Shown piece by piece: positions 1 through 8,559 of a stretch of DNA of 29,525 nucleotides. The notes under the pieces were generated by a model. The model saw nothing but the letters and a program-made list of their open reading frames with translations. It was not told where the DNA came from and searched no databases. Source of the stretch: Poteriospumella lacustris (lineage: Eukaryota > Sar > Chrysophyceae > Chromulinales > Dinobryaceae); assembly GCA_008000375.1 (NCBI GenBank), contig SMOI01000372.1, positions 1 to 29,525 on the forward strand. The letters run 5' to 3'. The position numbers and the translations under genes were made by a program. The stretch's first letter is position 1; every line of letters begins with the position of its first letter.

Positions 1-3000
1 GCCAGTTTCTCGCGCGCGAGCTCCTCGCGCCGCCTGCGCGCCGCGTCGCTGACCGGCGGCCGAGCGGCGTCGGGCGCGGCGGCAGCGTCAGCGTCAGCGT
101 CAGCGGCGGCGGCGGTGGCGGCGGCGACGGTGGCGGCGACGGTGGCCGCGGAGGAGGCGACGGTGCTGAGCGACGCCTGCGGCTGCAGCGCCGACGACGC
201 CTGCGACCGCTCGTCGCCGTCCGAGTCGCCGTCCTCGTCCGCCGAGCCCTCGGCGGCGTTGTGGCTGTGGCTGCTGCTGTGGCTGTGCGCGTGGTGCAGC
301 CGGCGGCGCGGGCCGCTGCTGGTCGCGTGCGCCGCCTCGTCGCCGCGCTGCGCTGCCGCCGCGGCGGAGGCGGCGCTGGCGGTGGATGTCGTCGCCGCGG
401 GCGCCGCCTTCGCCGCGAAGCCGCCGGAGACGTCGGCGAAGGTCGCGGCGCCCGCGCGGCCGGCGGACGGCGGCTGCTTCTTGCGGCGCATGCCGTTGAG
501 GATGGCGCCCATGCTGGCCACCGACACGTCGCGCAGCCGGCGGTTGTGCTCCAGGTCCCACAGCGACAGGCGGCCGCTGAGGTACGCCACCAGCAGCGAC
601 GCGGACTGCGGCAGCGGCCGCATCCACAGCACCGCGTCGGGGTCGCCGCCGCCGCCGACCTGCGCCGCCGGCCGGCCCCGCAGCAGCTCCTGCAGCCGCG
701 CGCTGGCGGCGGCCGCGTCGCCACGAGCTGCGACCGGTGGCCGTGGCCGTGGCCGTGGCTCGGCCGCCGCCGCCGCGCCGCCTCCTCCGCCGACCACGCG
801 ACGGCCGCGGGCGACGGCGACGGCGACGGCGGCGGCGGCGCGTTGTCCTCGGCGAGGCGCAGAAACGTCGTCGGGATCTCGTCGATGGCGGCGTGCGCCT
901 CTTGGTAGCCGCACACGTGGCCCAGCGACGTGCCCAGCAGCAGCAACTTGTGCTGCCGCGTGCGCTCGGCCCCGGCGCCCTCGCCGCTGACGCGCACGGA
1001 GACGACGTCGTGCAGCAGCTGCGTAACCTGTTTGCGGCAGTTGCCGTAGACGTGCGCGAGCGACGTGCTGAAGAGCTGCGGTGCCACCTGCGTCAGCGGC
1101 GAGCCGTCGGTGACCGACCAGAACTGCACCGACAGGTCCGCGGCCAGCACCAGCAGCCGCGTCTGGTTGCGGTCCAGCGCGGCCTGCGTCACCATCGGCA
1201 GACAGACGCCCGTGACGCCGTCGGTCTGCGGGCTGCGCGGCAGCGCCGTTAGCGGGTCCAACGGGCGCACGGAGAACTGGCGCGCGAGCTCGCCGGTCTC
1301 GGCCTGGTAGATCTTGAGCGTGCCGAGGCTCTTCACGAGCAGCACCTGGTTGAACAGGCCGTTGTACAGCGCCGCCACCAGGTCCTCGTCGCGCCCGCTC
1401 GCCAGCTCTGCGCCCGCCGCGGCGCCGCGGCCCGCGCCGCCGTGCTCGCTGTCCTCAGCGCTCTTCTCGAGCGTCCAGGCCGCCAGTTTGTGGCCGGCGG
1501 TGAAGAGCGTGTGGCGGTCGGGCGCGAAGGCCATCGCCGAGAGCAGGTTCACGGGGCGGTAGGCGGTGGGGTCGGCCACGACCTGCAGCACCTCGAAGGT
1601 GATGTTGTGCAGCAGCAGCACGAGCTTGTTGGCCAGCGCGCAGAAGACCTTGTTCGAGTCGTCGTGCACCTCGACGGCCACCACCGGCGAGCGCAGGTTG
1701 TCCATGCGCGTCATCGTCTCGCAGGTGAACGGGTCCCAGAACAGCAGCACGCGCTCCGACGCCGACGCGACGTACTTCCCGAAGGCCGACCAGTCGAAGC
1801 ACTGCACGCCGCCGATCGCCGGGTCGCCGTAGCCGCTGTGCTGCATCGCCGACGGGTGGCCGCCGGCGGGCGGCGCGCCCCGCCGCGCGTCGCCGCTGTG
1901 CTCGGAGAACGACTGCGAGCGGCCCGTCAGCCCCGACGAGCTGCCGTGGGCGCTGCCGTGGCCGTGCAGCGTCGTTCCGTGCGCAGGGCCGAGCGGCGCC
2001 GGGGCGGCGGAGGGGCTGTGGCCGCGGAAGACCTTCAGCACGACGCGTTTGTCGGCGTCGACGAAGCTGACGGTGCCGTCGCGGCTGGCGGCCAGCAGCG
2101 CGTTCGCCTCGGGGATGTGCTTCAGCGCCGTGATCCAGTCGGACGCGACGTCGCGCAGCAGGTAGCGGCGCTCCTCGACGCTGCGCGCGAACGAGGTCTG
2201 GTTCTTCTTCTTGCTGCCCACCTCGGCGACGTTGCCGAAGTCGCCGTCGAGCACGACGATGTGCAAGAAGCCGCGGCCGTCGCCGATGGCCAGGTACGTG
2301 ATCGTCTCCTCTTGCGCCTGCGCTTGCGCCTGCGATGGCTGGTCGTTGGCGCCGCCGCCGCCGAGGGCGCCCCCGCCGAGGGCGGAGACGGAGACGCTGT
2401 GGGTGAGCTGGAAGCACTCGATGGCCGTGGGGATGTCCTCCATGTGCGAGTACCGCCCGATGATGTCCTGCGTCGCCAGCTCGTAGACGGTCACTGCGCA
2501 GTCCGCTGAGCCCACGCACAGCAGCCCCCAGTTGAACAGGGAGGCGAGCGAGGTGACGGCCATTTTGGCGGGGACGCGCTTGTGGTGCGACTTGACGTTC
2601 TTCGAGATCTTCGCCTTCATCAGCGTGTCCATGCCGCGCGTGAACTCCTCCTGGTACACCGCGTTCTTGTCGCGGTGGTCGATGAAGGCGATGGGCAGCA
2701 GCGAGTCCGGCTCCCAGAGACCCACCTGTCCGTCGCGGCCGCCGCTCACCACCATCGGAATCGGCTTCCGCACGTACAGCAGGCAGTCGATGGCGTCTCT
2801 GTGGATGCCGAGGCTGCTGTCTTCCTCCTGCGCGTGCAGAAACGACAGCTTGGCGATGACTGTTCTGGCAGAAAAGGAGCTGCCGGCCTCCGACGCGATG
2901 AGGTAGTTCGTGAAGTCGGCGTAGTTGACGCGGCCCACGTCGTTGACGTCGATCGCGCGGTACACGCTCTCCACTAAGGCCACAGGGATGTATTCTGCTA

Positions 3001-3223
3001 TGAGCGCGCGGAATTCTTCGGCTCGGAGCGAATAGTAACCGGTTTTGCTGTTGGCGAAGGCGACCTCGAGCTGCGACAAAATGGTCTTGTCGAAGAGGTC
3101 GGAGATGACGCCGGTCTTGGCCACTTCTTTGCGAGACTTGGACTGGGCTTGGAGGCTTTGCTCGAGACCAGCGATCAGTTGATCGGCCTTCTCATCGGTG
3201 ATTTCCTCCTCCGATCGAATCAT
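1..3223 (-). CDS. EF-hand/WD40 repeat protein, WDR49/WDR64/EFCAB8-like (3' end outside window)
   Basis: The frame is open from the ATG at 3223 (in-frame TGA upstream, no earlier in-frame Met) to the window edge, roughly 1070 codons, so the C-terminus is missing. Residues 40-115 form an EF-hand-like region with a degenerate calcium loop at 92-103 (DVNDVGRVNYAD; Asp instead of Glu at position 12). WD40-type blades follow, for example VVSGGRDGQVGLWEPD, LLCVGSADCAVTVYEL and YVASASERVLLFWDPF. EF-hand followed by WD40 with an FWDPF/WNPY blade fits the WDR49/WDR64/EFCAB8 group, which is often linked to cilia; the exact member is uncertain. Low-complexity inserts are rich in Gln-Ala, Gly/His/Ser and Pro-Ser. 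Somewhere between about 700 and 840 the coding frame changes: above it the protein-like frame has codons starting at positions 1 mod 3, and below it (AVLWMRPLPQSASLLVAYLS) at 2 mod 3. An intron or an indel in the GGC-rich run would explain this. Confidence 0.82.
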   Translation of the reverse strand, partial: MIRSEEEITDEKADQLIAGLEQSLQAQSKSRKEVAKTGVISDLFDKTILSQLEVAFANSKTGYYSLRAEEFRALIAEYIPVALVESVYRAIDVNDVGRVNYADFTNYLIASEAGSSFSARTVIAKLSFLHAQEEDSSLGIHRDAIDCLLYVRKPIPMVVSGGRDGQVGLWEPDSLLPIAFIDHRDKNAVYQEEFTRGMDTLMKAKISKNVKSHHKRVPAKMAVTSLASLFNWGLLCVGSADCAVTVYELATQDIIGRYSHMEDIPTAIECFQLTHSVSVSALGGGALGGGGANDQPSQAQAQAQEETITYLAIGDGRGFLHIVVLDGDFGNVAEVGSKKKNQTSFARSVEERRYLLRDVASDWITALKHIPEANALLAASRDGTVSFVDADKRVVLKVFRGHSPSAAPAPLGPAHGTTLHGHGSAHGSSSGLTGRSQSFSEHSGDARRGAPPAGGHPSAMQHSGYGDPAIGGVQCFDWSAFGKYVASASERVLLFWDPFTCETMTRMDNLRSPVVAVEVHDDSNKVFCALANKLVLLLHNITFEVLQVVADPTAYRPVNLLSAMAFAPDRHTLFTAGHKLAAWTLEKSAEDSEHGGAGRGAAAGAELASGRDEDLVAALYNGLFNQVLLVKSLGTLKIYQAETGELARQFSVRPLDPLTALPRSPQTDGVTGVCLPMVTQAALDRNQTRLLVLAADLSVQFWSVTDGSPLTQVAPQLFSTSLAHVYGNCRKQVTQLLHDVVSVRVSGEGAGAERTRQHKLLLLGTSLGHVCGYQEAHAAIDEIPTTFLRLAEDNAPPPPSPSPSPAAVAWSAEEAARRRRPSHGHGHGHRSQLVATRPPPARGCRSCCGAGRRRRSAAAATPTRCCGCGRCRSPRRCWWRTSAAACRCGTWSTTAGCATCRWPAWAPSSTACAARSSRRPPAARAPRPSPTSPAASRRRRRPRRRHPPPAPPPPRRQRSAATRRRTRPAAARAAGCTTRTATAAATATTPPRARRTRTATRTATSGRRRRRRCSRRRRSAPSPPPRPPSPPPSPPPPPPPLTLTLTLPPRPTPLGRRSATRRAGGARSSRARNW

Positions 3224-3249
3224 GACGCGCAACGGACGTCTCTGCTCAT
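3220..3249 (-). promoter_or_regulatory. Overlapping upstream mini-ORF
   Basis: A 9-codon ORF (MSRDVRCAS) starts at 3249, upstream of the WD40 protein start. Its TGA overlaps the main ATG in the arrangement ATGA. If the transcript begins upstream of 3249, this could support termination-reinitiation or dampen translation. It may also be chance, because the transcription start is unknown. Confidence 0.35.
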
Positions 3250-3780
3250 GCGGCGCCTTCTTTCTCCTCTCAGTGTGGCAGTGCCCACTTCTTCTGGAAC
3301 CAGGTCAACTCGCCTGTTGGTCCCAACGCCTCTGATCTGATCGATGGATCAGATAACGTTAACTATTGAGACGAGAGCGATGCCCACGACGAGGTCGGCG
3401 CTCGGCAGCCCGACGAGGCCGGCGGCGTATAACGGCTGCTGGGCGGGGTCGTACGTCTACCATGCTTTCCTATGTGGTAATAAATCACTGTGTATCCCAC
3501 AAGTGTGTACAAGTGATCCGGTACCGCGGGGGGGGGTCCTATTCCTTATTCTCAGACGGCGTCTTCACGCGGGCACAGCGCGTGGCTCACAGTGCTCTCG
3601 GGAATTGCGCGGTTCTGATCTCTATTCGATTAGGCGATCAGATATGGCGAGTGTTACAGTACGAGCGGTTCGCGTCGGTGCGGACAGCGACGGTCAGCGG
3701 CGGCCAGCGGCGGCCAGCGGCGGCCAGCGGCGGTTCTGCCGGCCGAACGGAGAAAAGGCGAAAGCAACGGGGCGGGGCGG
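3250..3780. other. Intergenic region, 5' side of WD40 gene and 3' side of sulfur-transfer gene
   Basis: No gene is supported here. The stretch is less GC-rich than the flanking coding sequence, contains a short run of nine G near 3528, and carries a decamer tandem repeat at 3691-3730. Open frames through it are low-complexity and resemble no known protein. It should hold the promoter of the WD40 gene and the 3' UTR of the persulfide reductase gene; no motif was identified. Confidence 0.6.
3691..3730 (+). repeat. 10-bp tandem repeat, 4 copies
   Basis: Four consecutive units of cggccagcgg, the first with one T for C. They lie about 50 bp beyond the stop codon of the leftward persulfide-reductase gene, probably in its 3' UTR. 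Confidence 0.9.
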
Positions 3781-6405
3781 CTAGATAAACAGATTCGTGC
3801 CGGACTTCTCCGCCGCGCTGAGGTAGTCGGCGACGCCCCCGAACTCGACGCCGGGCAGCAGCTCCTCGGGCCGCACGCCCATCGCCTCCATCGACATCGT
3901 GCACGCCACCAGGCGGATGTGCTGCTGCTGCGCCGCCTGCAGCAGGCCGGGCAGGTTCGGCAGGTGCTTCTTCTGCATCACCTGCTTCATCATCGTTGCG
4001 CCGAGGCCGCCGAAGTTGAAGTGGCTGAGCGGCAGGCGGTCGGGGCCGGCGGGCAGCATCGCGGAGAAGAGCCGGTCCATCAGGTCCTTGTCGCCGCCCG
4101 CTGCGGCGCCCGGCGAGGCGCCGCAGCTCGTCGAGGCGGCGGTCTTCAGCGCGTTGAGGCCCCAGAACGTGAAGAACATCGTCACGGGGCCGCCCATCGC
4201 CGCGGCGCCGTTGGCGATGACGAAGGCGGCCAGGACCTTGTCGAACTCTTCGGAGAAGACCACGACGGTCGCCCCTTTGCGGCGGCCGTCCAGCGCCGCC
4301 TCCGTCGCGCCCGACGGCTGCTCCTCCGAACGACGAGCCGCCGCCTTGCGCAGCGTCGCGGTGATGACGCCCTTGCTGCTCGTGAGGCTCTCGACCGTCA
4401 GGCCGTTGGAGGCGGCGAAGGCGCGCACGTCGGCCTTGAAGCCGGGGTCGGTGGCCTTCACCGTCAGAGCGGACTGCGCGGGGAGAGACGCGATCGACTC
4501 GCGCAGCTTCAGCAGCGGCCCGGGACACGCCATGCCGCTGCAGTCGAGCTTCACCTCCGCCAGCGGCTCGGAGCCTGCGGGCGGCGCCTGCGCGTCGATC
4601 GACAGGTCGGGCAGCGGCTTGCGATGCAGCTGCAGGCCGCCGATGAGGGTGGACGTCTGCAGACCCGCCTTCTCCAGCTCGCGCGACGCGAAGTACGCCG
4701 TCTTGCCCCAGGCGCAGATGGTGCGGAACTCGACGTCGGTGCCGCGCTGGCGCAGCTCGTCGAGGCGGCCGCGCACCTCTTTGTAGGGCACGTTGACGCT
4801 GCCGGCGATCGGCGACAACTGCGCGGACTCGCGAGGGCGCACGTCGAGCAACACGACGTCGCGCTGGCCCGACAGCGCCGCTTCGCCCATCGCAGTCGAC
4901 GCGTGCACCAGCCGGTCGCGGCTGTTGCGCGCCGCCAGCCCCGCCACGTTCACGACGTCTCTGGCCGACCCGAAGGGAGGCGCGTAGCACAGCTGCAGCT
5001 GCGACAACGCGTCGACCGTCATGCCGCCGCTGATCGCCGTCGCGACCACGTCGATGCGCTTGTCGACGCCGGCGACGCCGACCGCCTGGCCGCCGAAGAC
5101 GCGCCCGGTCGTCGGACATAACGTGAGCTTCAGCGTCACCGGCGTCGCGTCGGGGTAGTACGACGCGTGGTCGAAGGCGGTGATCACCGTGCTCGAATAG
5201 GCGATGCCGGCCTGTCGCAGCCTCTTCTCCGTCCAGCCCGTCAGCGCGAGCGTCGTGTCGAACGCGCGGACGATGGACGTGCCCAGGGAGCCGGCGTAGC
5301 CGAGCACGCGAGCGGGGTCGGCCCCGTACACCAAATGGTCCGCGGCGACGCGCGCTTGCATATTCGCCAGATTTCCGAGAGCGACGGTGGCGCGGCGATC
5401 GGGGAAGACGAAGTCTCTCGTCTCGACGACGTCGCCCACCGCGTAGACGTCCGGGTCGGACGTCTGCATGAACTCGTTCACCTGGATGTAGCCGCGCTCG
5501 CTCAACCGCAAGCCAGCGTCCCTGCCCAGGCCGGACTCGGGCTGGACGCCGATGCTGAGAATGACGGCGTCGGCGACGATCGTCTTTCCCGACGACAGGC
5601 GGACGGACACCTCCCCGTCGGCCAGCGGCTCGAAGCCCGCGAGGCCGTCCCCGGTGACCAAGGCGACGCCGTGCTCCTGCAGCGGCGTGTGCAAGAAGCT
5701 CGCCATATCCACGTCAGCTTGCGGAAGAACAGCTTCGGCGCGCTCAACCAACGTGACTTTGCAGTGGCGGTGACGAAGCTGCTCGGCCACCTCGAGGCCG
5801 ATGAACCCGCCGCCGACAACGACCACGCGTCGCTCCGATTTGGGGTTTTCCTCCATTTGCTTCACGGCCGAGGCGATGCGATCCATGTCCTGCAGGTTGC
5901 GAAGAGTGTGGATCTGGGGGAGATGAATGTTCGGCAGCGGCGGTCGGATCGGCGACGCGCCCGGCGAGAGCAGCAGCTTGTCGTACGGCAGAGACGAGAC
6001 TTGGCCCGTGCGGATGTCGCGAACCTCAACAAGCTTTTGGTCTTTCTTGATGGCGATCGCCTCCGTCATGACCCTTACCGCTACGCCAAGCTGTGCCTGC
6101 AGCGATTGAGGAGTTTGCAGCGCGAGCTTGCTTCTGTCGCGGATCTCCCCTCCGATGAAGTAAGGCAGTCCACAATTGGCGAAGGAAACATCGGGCGATC
6201 TCTCAACAATGGTCACGTCGAAATCATTTGTCAGCCTGTTGAGACGAGCTGCCACCGTTGCACCACCGGCAACACCGCCCACGATGACTAATCGCTTCTT
6301 CTCAGCCGCAGCTGCGGAAGAAAACTGTCGAACACGATCGCGTGCGATCAGACGGATCCGTATCATGATTGCGGCTTCACTAATAGATTGATTATGTGGC
6401 GACAA
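3781..6405 (-). CDS. Mitochondrial-type CoA-disulfide/persulfide reductase fused to rhodanese, TusA and DsrE2 domains
   Basis: An 874-residue protein from one uninterrupted exon. Residues 14-35 (MIRIRLIARDRVRQFSSAA) look like a mitochondrial presequence with an RQF/S cleavage site; Met14 (ATG at 6366) is an equally good start. Residues 38-490 are an FAD/NAD(P)H disulfide oxidoreductase of the CoA-disulfide reductase class: GGVAGGATVAARL for FAD, redox Cys78 in FANCGLPYFIGG, VVVVGGGFIGLEVAEQL for NAD(P), and YAVGDVVE. Residues 508-600 are a rhodanese domain with candidate Cys564 in ICAWGKTA. Residues 617-687 are TusA-like with Cys627 in CPGP. Residues 710-874 are DsrE2-like with Cys835 in ACTMSMEAMGV. 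Known relatives reduce persulfides or CoA disulfides and pass sulfane sulfur between cysteines. All four cysteines are present, so a complete relay on one chain is likely. The domain order is best known from bacteria, and the lack of introns is compatible with horizontal acquisition, though not proof. Confidence 0.93.
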   Translation of the reverse strand: MSPHNQSISEAAIMIRIRLIARDRVRQFSSAAAAEKKRLVIVGGVAGGATVAARLNRLTNDFDVTIVERSPDVSFANCGLPYFIGGEIRDRSKLALQTPQSLQAQLGVAVRVMTEAIAIKKDQKLVEVRDIRTGQVSSLPYDKLLLSPGASPIRPPLPNIHLPQIHTLRNLQDMDRIASAVKQMEENPKSERRVVVVGGGFIGLEVAEQLRHRHCKVTLVERAEAVLPQADVDMASFLHTPLQEHGVALVTGDGLAGFEPLADGEVSVRLSSGKTIVADAVILSIGVQPESGLGRDAGLRLSERGYIQVNEFMQTSDPDVYAVGDVVETRDFVFPDRRATVALGNLANMQARVAADHLVYGADPARVLGYAGSLGTSIVRAFDTTLALTGWTEKRLRQAGIAYSSTVITAFDHASYYPDATPVTLKLTLCPTTGRVFGGQAVGVAGVDKRIDVVATAISGGMTVDALSQLQLCYAPPFGSARDVVNVAGLAARNSRDRLVHASTAMGEAALSGQRDVVLLDVRPRESAQLSPIAGSVNVPYKEVRGRLDELRQRGTDVEFRTICAWGKTAYFASRELEKAGLQTSTLIGGLQLHRKPLPDLSIDAQAPPAGSEPLAEVKLDCSGMACPGPLLKLRESIASLPAQSALTVKATDPGFKADVRAFAASNGLTVESLTSSKGVITATLRKAAARRSEEQPSGATEAALDGRRKGATVVVFSEEFDKVLAAFVIANGAAAMGGPVTMFFTFWGLNALKTAASTSCGASPGAAAGGDKDLMDRLFSAMLPAGPDRLPLSHFNFGGLGATMMKQVMQKKHLPNLPGLLQAAQQQHIRLVACTMSMEAMGVRPEELLPGVEFGGVADYLSAAEKSGTNLFI

Positions 6406-6732
6406 TATCTGGTTGGTTTGTGCTTGCTTACTGTAGGTCTCACTTCTTCAAGAAATTTACTCGACGCAAGATTCTCCTGAGCCGTGAGTGGGGCGCCTAC
6501 TGTGGCACAACGCAGTGGGGAGATGGCTATACGTACGTGTGTCCTCGCTTAATCGACCATATATACACTACTGCCTGAAAGGGCTATGTACGTATACACC
6601 GTCGCGCACAAACTCCCAAACGAACCCAACCCAGACTGCAGCCGCCTCCACAGTGCCATCGAGCCCCACATGGTGCGACGACCCGTCCTTGCCTGTGGCA
6701 ATCAGTCGAACACGTTAACTTTAGAGACCGAT
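6406..6732. other. Intergenic region upstream of the persulfide reductase gene
   Basis: It holds no supported gene. It lies 5' of the leftward reductase gene and 3' of the leftward KASIII gene. An A/T-rich catatatacac stretch near 6557-6567, about 150 bp upstream of the reductase start, is a possible core promoter element, but the evidence is weak. Confidence 0.5.
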
Positions 6733-8123
6733 TTACAGCGGACCGCCCCAGCGCAAGACCGCCGCACCCCACGAGAGTCCCGCGCCAAACCCGCAGATGA
6801 CGACGACGTCGCCCTTGCGTATTGTCCTTCGGCCGGAACCATCGTCGTTTTCGGACACCGCCGCTGTCAGGGCGAGGGGAATCGACGCCGCGGACGTGTT
6901 CCCCGAATCTCCCAAGGTCACCACGAAGCGCGACAAGTCGACGCCCAACTCCTTCGCGACGTGTTCGATGATGCGGAAGTTCGCCTGGTGGAGAACGAAG
7001 TGGTCCACTTCGTCCACTCCAAGACCTGCGTTCGCCAGCGCCTCCCGAATCACGTCGGGAACAGTCGAGACAGCAAATCGAAAGACTTCTGCGCCGTTCA
7101 TCGCCAGGCGGCCGTAACGGCCGATGTCAACCTTCGGAGACGAAGACGCAGCGTCCGATGAAGGAGCAGCGTCCGATGAAGGAGCAGCGTCCGATGAAGG
7201 AGCAGCGTCCGCCACGTGGGACACATTCGCCTCTGACGACAACGCTCGTCGCTCTTCCACCGCCTGCTGCAACGTGGCCTCGCGAGGAACGAAGGGCAGA
7301 GTCAGGTGCTGGTAGCCGCGACCATCGCTGTGCATGGCGAATCCTAATATTCCGCATTCGCCGGGGGTGTGACTGAGAACCGCGGCGCCAGCTCCGTCTC
7401 CGAAGAGAATGCACGAGCCGCGATCTGCCCAGTCGACGTGTCGACTCAGCGCATCAGCACCGATCACAAGAGCATTTTGGTACGCCCCGCTTTGAATATA
7501 CTGGGAGGCTGTGATAACGGCGAACACAAAGCCTGAACAAGCTGCGGTGACATCGAAGGCGACGGCGGTCGACGCCCCGACAGCGGCGGCGATCGATGGG
7601 GCGTCCCCGAAGAGATCATCCGGCGACGACGACGCAACGATCACGAGCTGAATGTCTCTCCCATCCTTCATGCCGGCTTGAAGTAGTGCCTTCTCTGCTG
7701 CGTCCATCGCCATAGAACGAAGACCTGCGGGTTCGTTCGGAAGGAGCACCCGACGACTCCGGATACCGGTTCGCTTTTGGATCCACGCGTCTGAAGTGTC
7801 CAGCACATCTTGAAAGTCCTCGTTCGAAATCGATCGAGAGCCTCTCTCGCTCGCACCCACACCAATAATGCTGACTGGCAGCCAAGACTTTCCGGGTGTT
7901 GCGTTGTCACGGGGAGTGACACGCAATCCACCAGAAGGGCCCAGCACGCGTCGCTGCAGACAACCAAAAAATGAGCCACACCTTCCACCATCAAAATGGA
8001 TTCTAATCTTACAGGGTGATGCTTTTGGTGTTTCAGAGGCTGAATCCGTGGGTTCCTCAAAGCCTCAACACGTTGGCCTGCGGACAATAGGAACAACGCG
8101 AAACCGACCAGCAGAAAATTCAT
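6733..8123 (-). CDS. fabH: Plastid-targeted 3-oxoacyl-ACP synthase III (KASIII)
   Basis: Two exons, 8123-8013 and 7953-6733, joined in phase 0 across a 59-nt intron (GTAAGA to CTGCAG), giving 443 residues. KASIII condenses acetyl-CoA with malonyl-ACP to start type II fatty-acid synthesis. Exon 1 supplies a signal peptide (MNFLLVGFALFLLSAGQRVEA) followed by a basic transit-like stretch, as expected for entry into a complex plastid via the ER. The Cys-His-Asn triad is visible: Cys176 in DVTAACSGF, His359 in VLHQANFR, Asn389 in GDSGNTSAAS. Residues about 265-314 are an insertion, absent from bacterial FabH (about 320 aa), containing repeated APSSDA units. A GTG at 7947 is not a plausible start, because starting there would lose the targeting peptide. 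The gene is divergent from KASII and shares its upstream region. Confidence 0.95.
7148..7213 (-). repeat. 18-bp in-frame minisatellite in KASIII
   Basis: About 3.5 copies of gcagcgtccgatgaagga (plus strand) encode repeated Asp-Ala-Ala-Pro-Ser-Ser units. It is in frame and sits in the KASIII-specific insertion, probably a surface loop, so copy-number change would lengthen the loop without breaking the enzyme. Confidence 0.92.
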
Positions 8124-8559
8124 CTCTTCTTAATTTTCACAGTGGGTGCAGGACAGGGTGCCGGATGTCGTTGCTCCAACTGTGTATGCTGTATATTGGG
8201 TTAAAGAGAAGAAACAACCGACGCGAAGTGAAGATCGCCGGCGCATGGATCGCCGCCGGTGTGATGCAGCGGCTCGTCCGTGGCGCCATCCGCCGTGGCG
8301 CGTGCAAGGCGGAGGAGAGAGTGGGTTAAAACTGTACAAAAACCGGCGCCACAGCGGCGGCGCGGCGGGTGTTTTGCCGGCTTCTGGGTTTTATTGCTCG
8401 GTGATGCGGCCCAAACGAAGCGGCGATTGTCACTCGCGAGGCGAAGATATTGGTTAGCTATAGTGCGGCCTCTGGGACCAACCCGACAGCTCACCGACAA
8501 AGTAGACCTCAATCGCATGGCGTAGTCTTCGATTCTGTCCTGTTGAGAGAACAAAGACG
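8124..8559. promoter_or_regulatory. Shared divergent promoter region of KASIII and KASII
   Basis: 436 bp separate the start codons of two head-to-head plastid fatty-acid synthase genes. No other gene is supported in it. No defined TATA box or binding site could be assigned; the bidirectional role is inferred from layout and common pathway. Confidence 0.65.

Noticed and set aside
115-2509. Several plus-strand open frames across the WD40 gene
   Set aside because: They lack domain signatures; the minus strand carries continuous EF-hand and WD40 sequence.
7616-8123. The signal-peptide frame read through as a separate 151-residue protein
   Set aside because: After 37 codons it meets a good GTAAGA donor; splicing to 7953 restores KASIII, while the read-through part resembles nothing.
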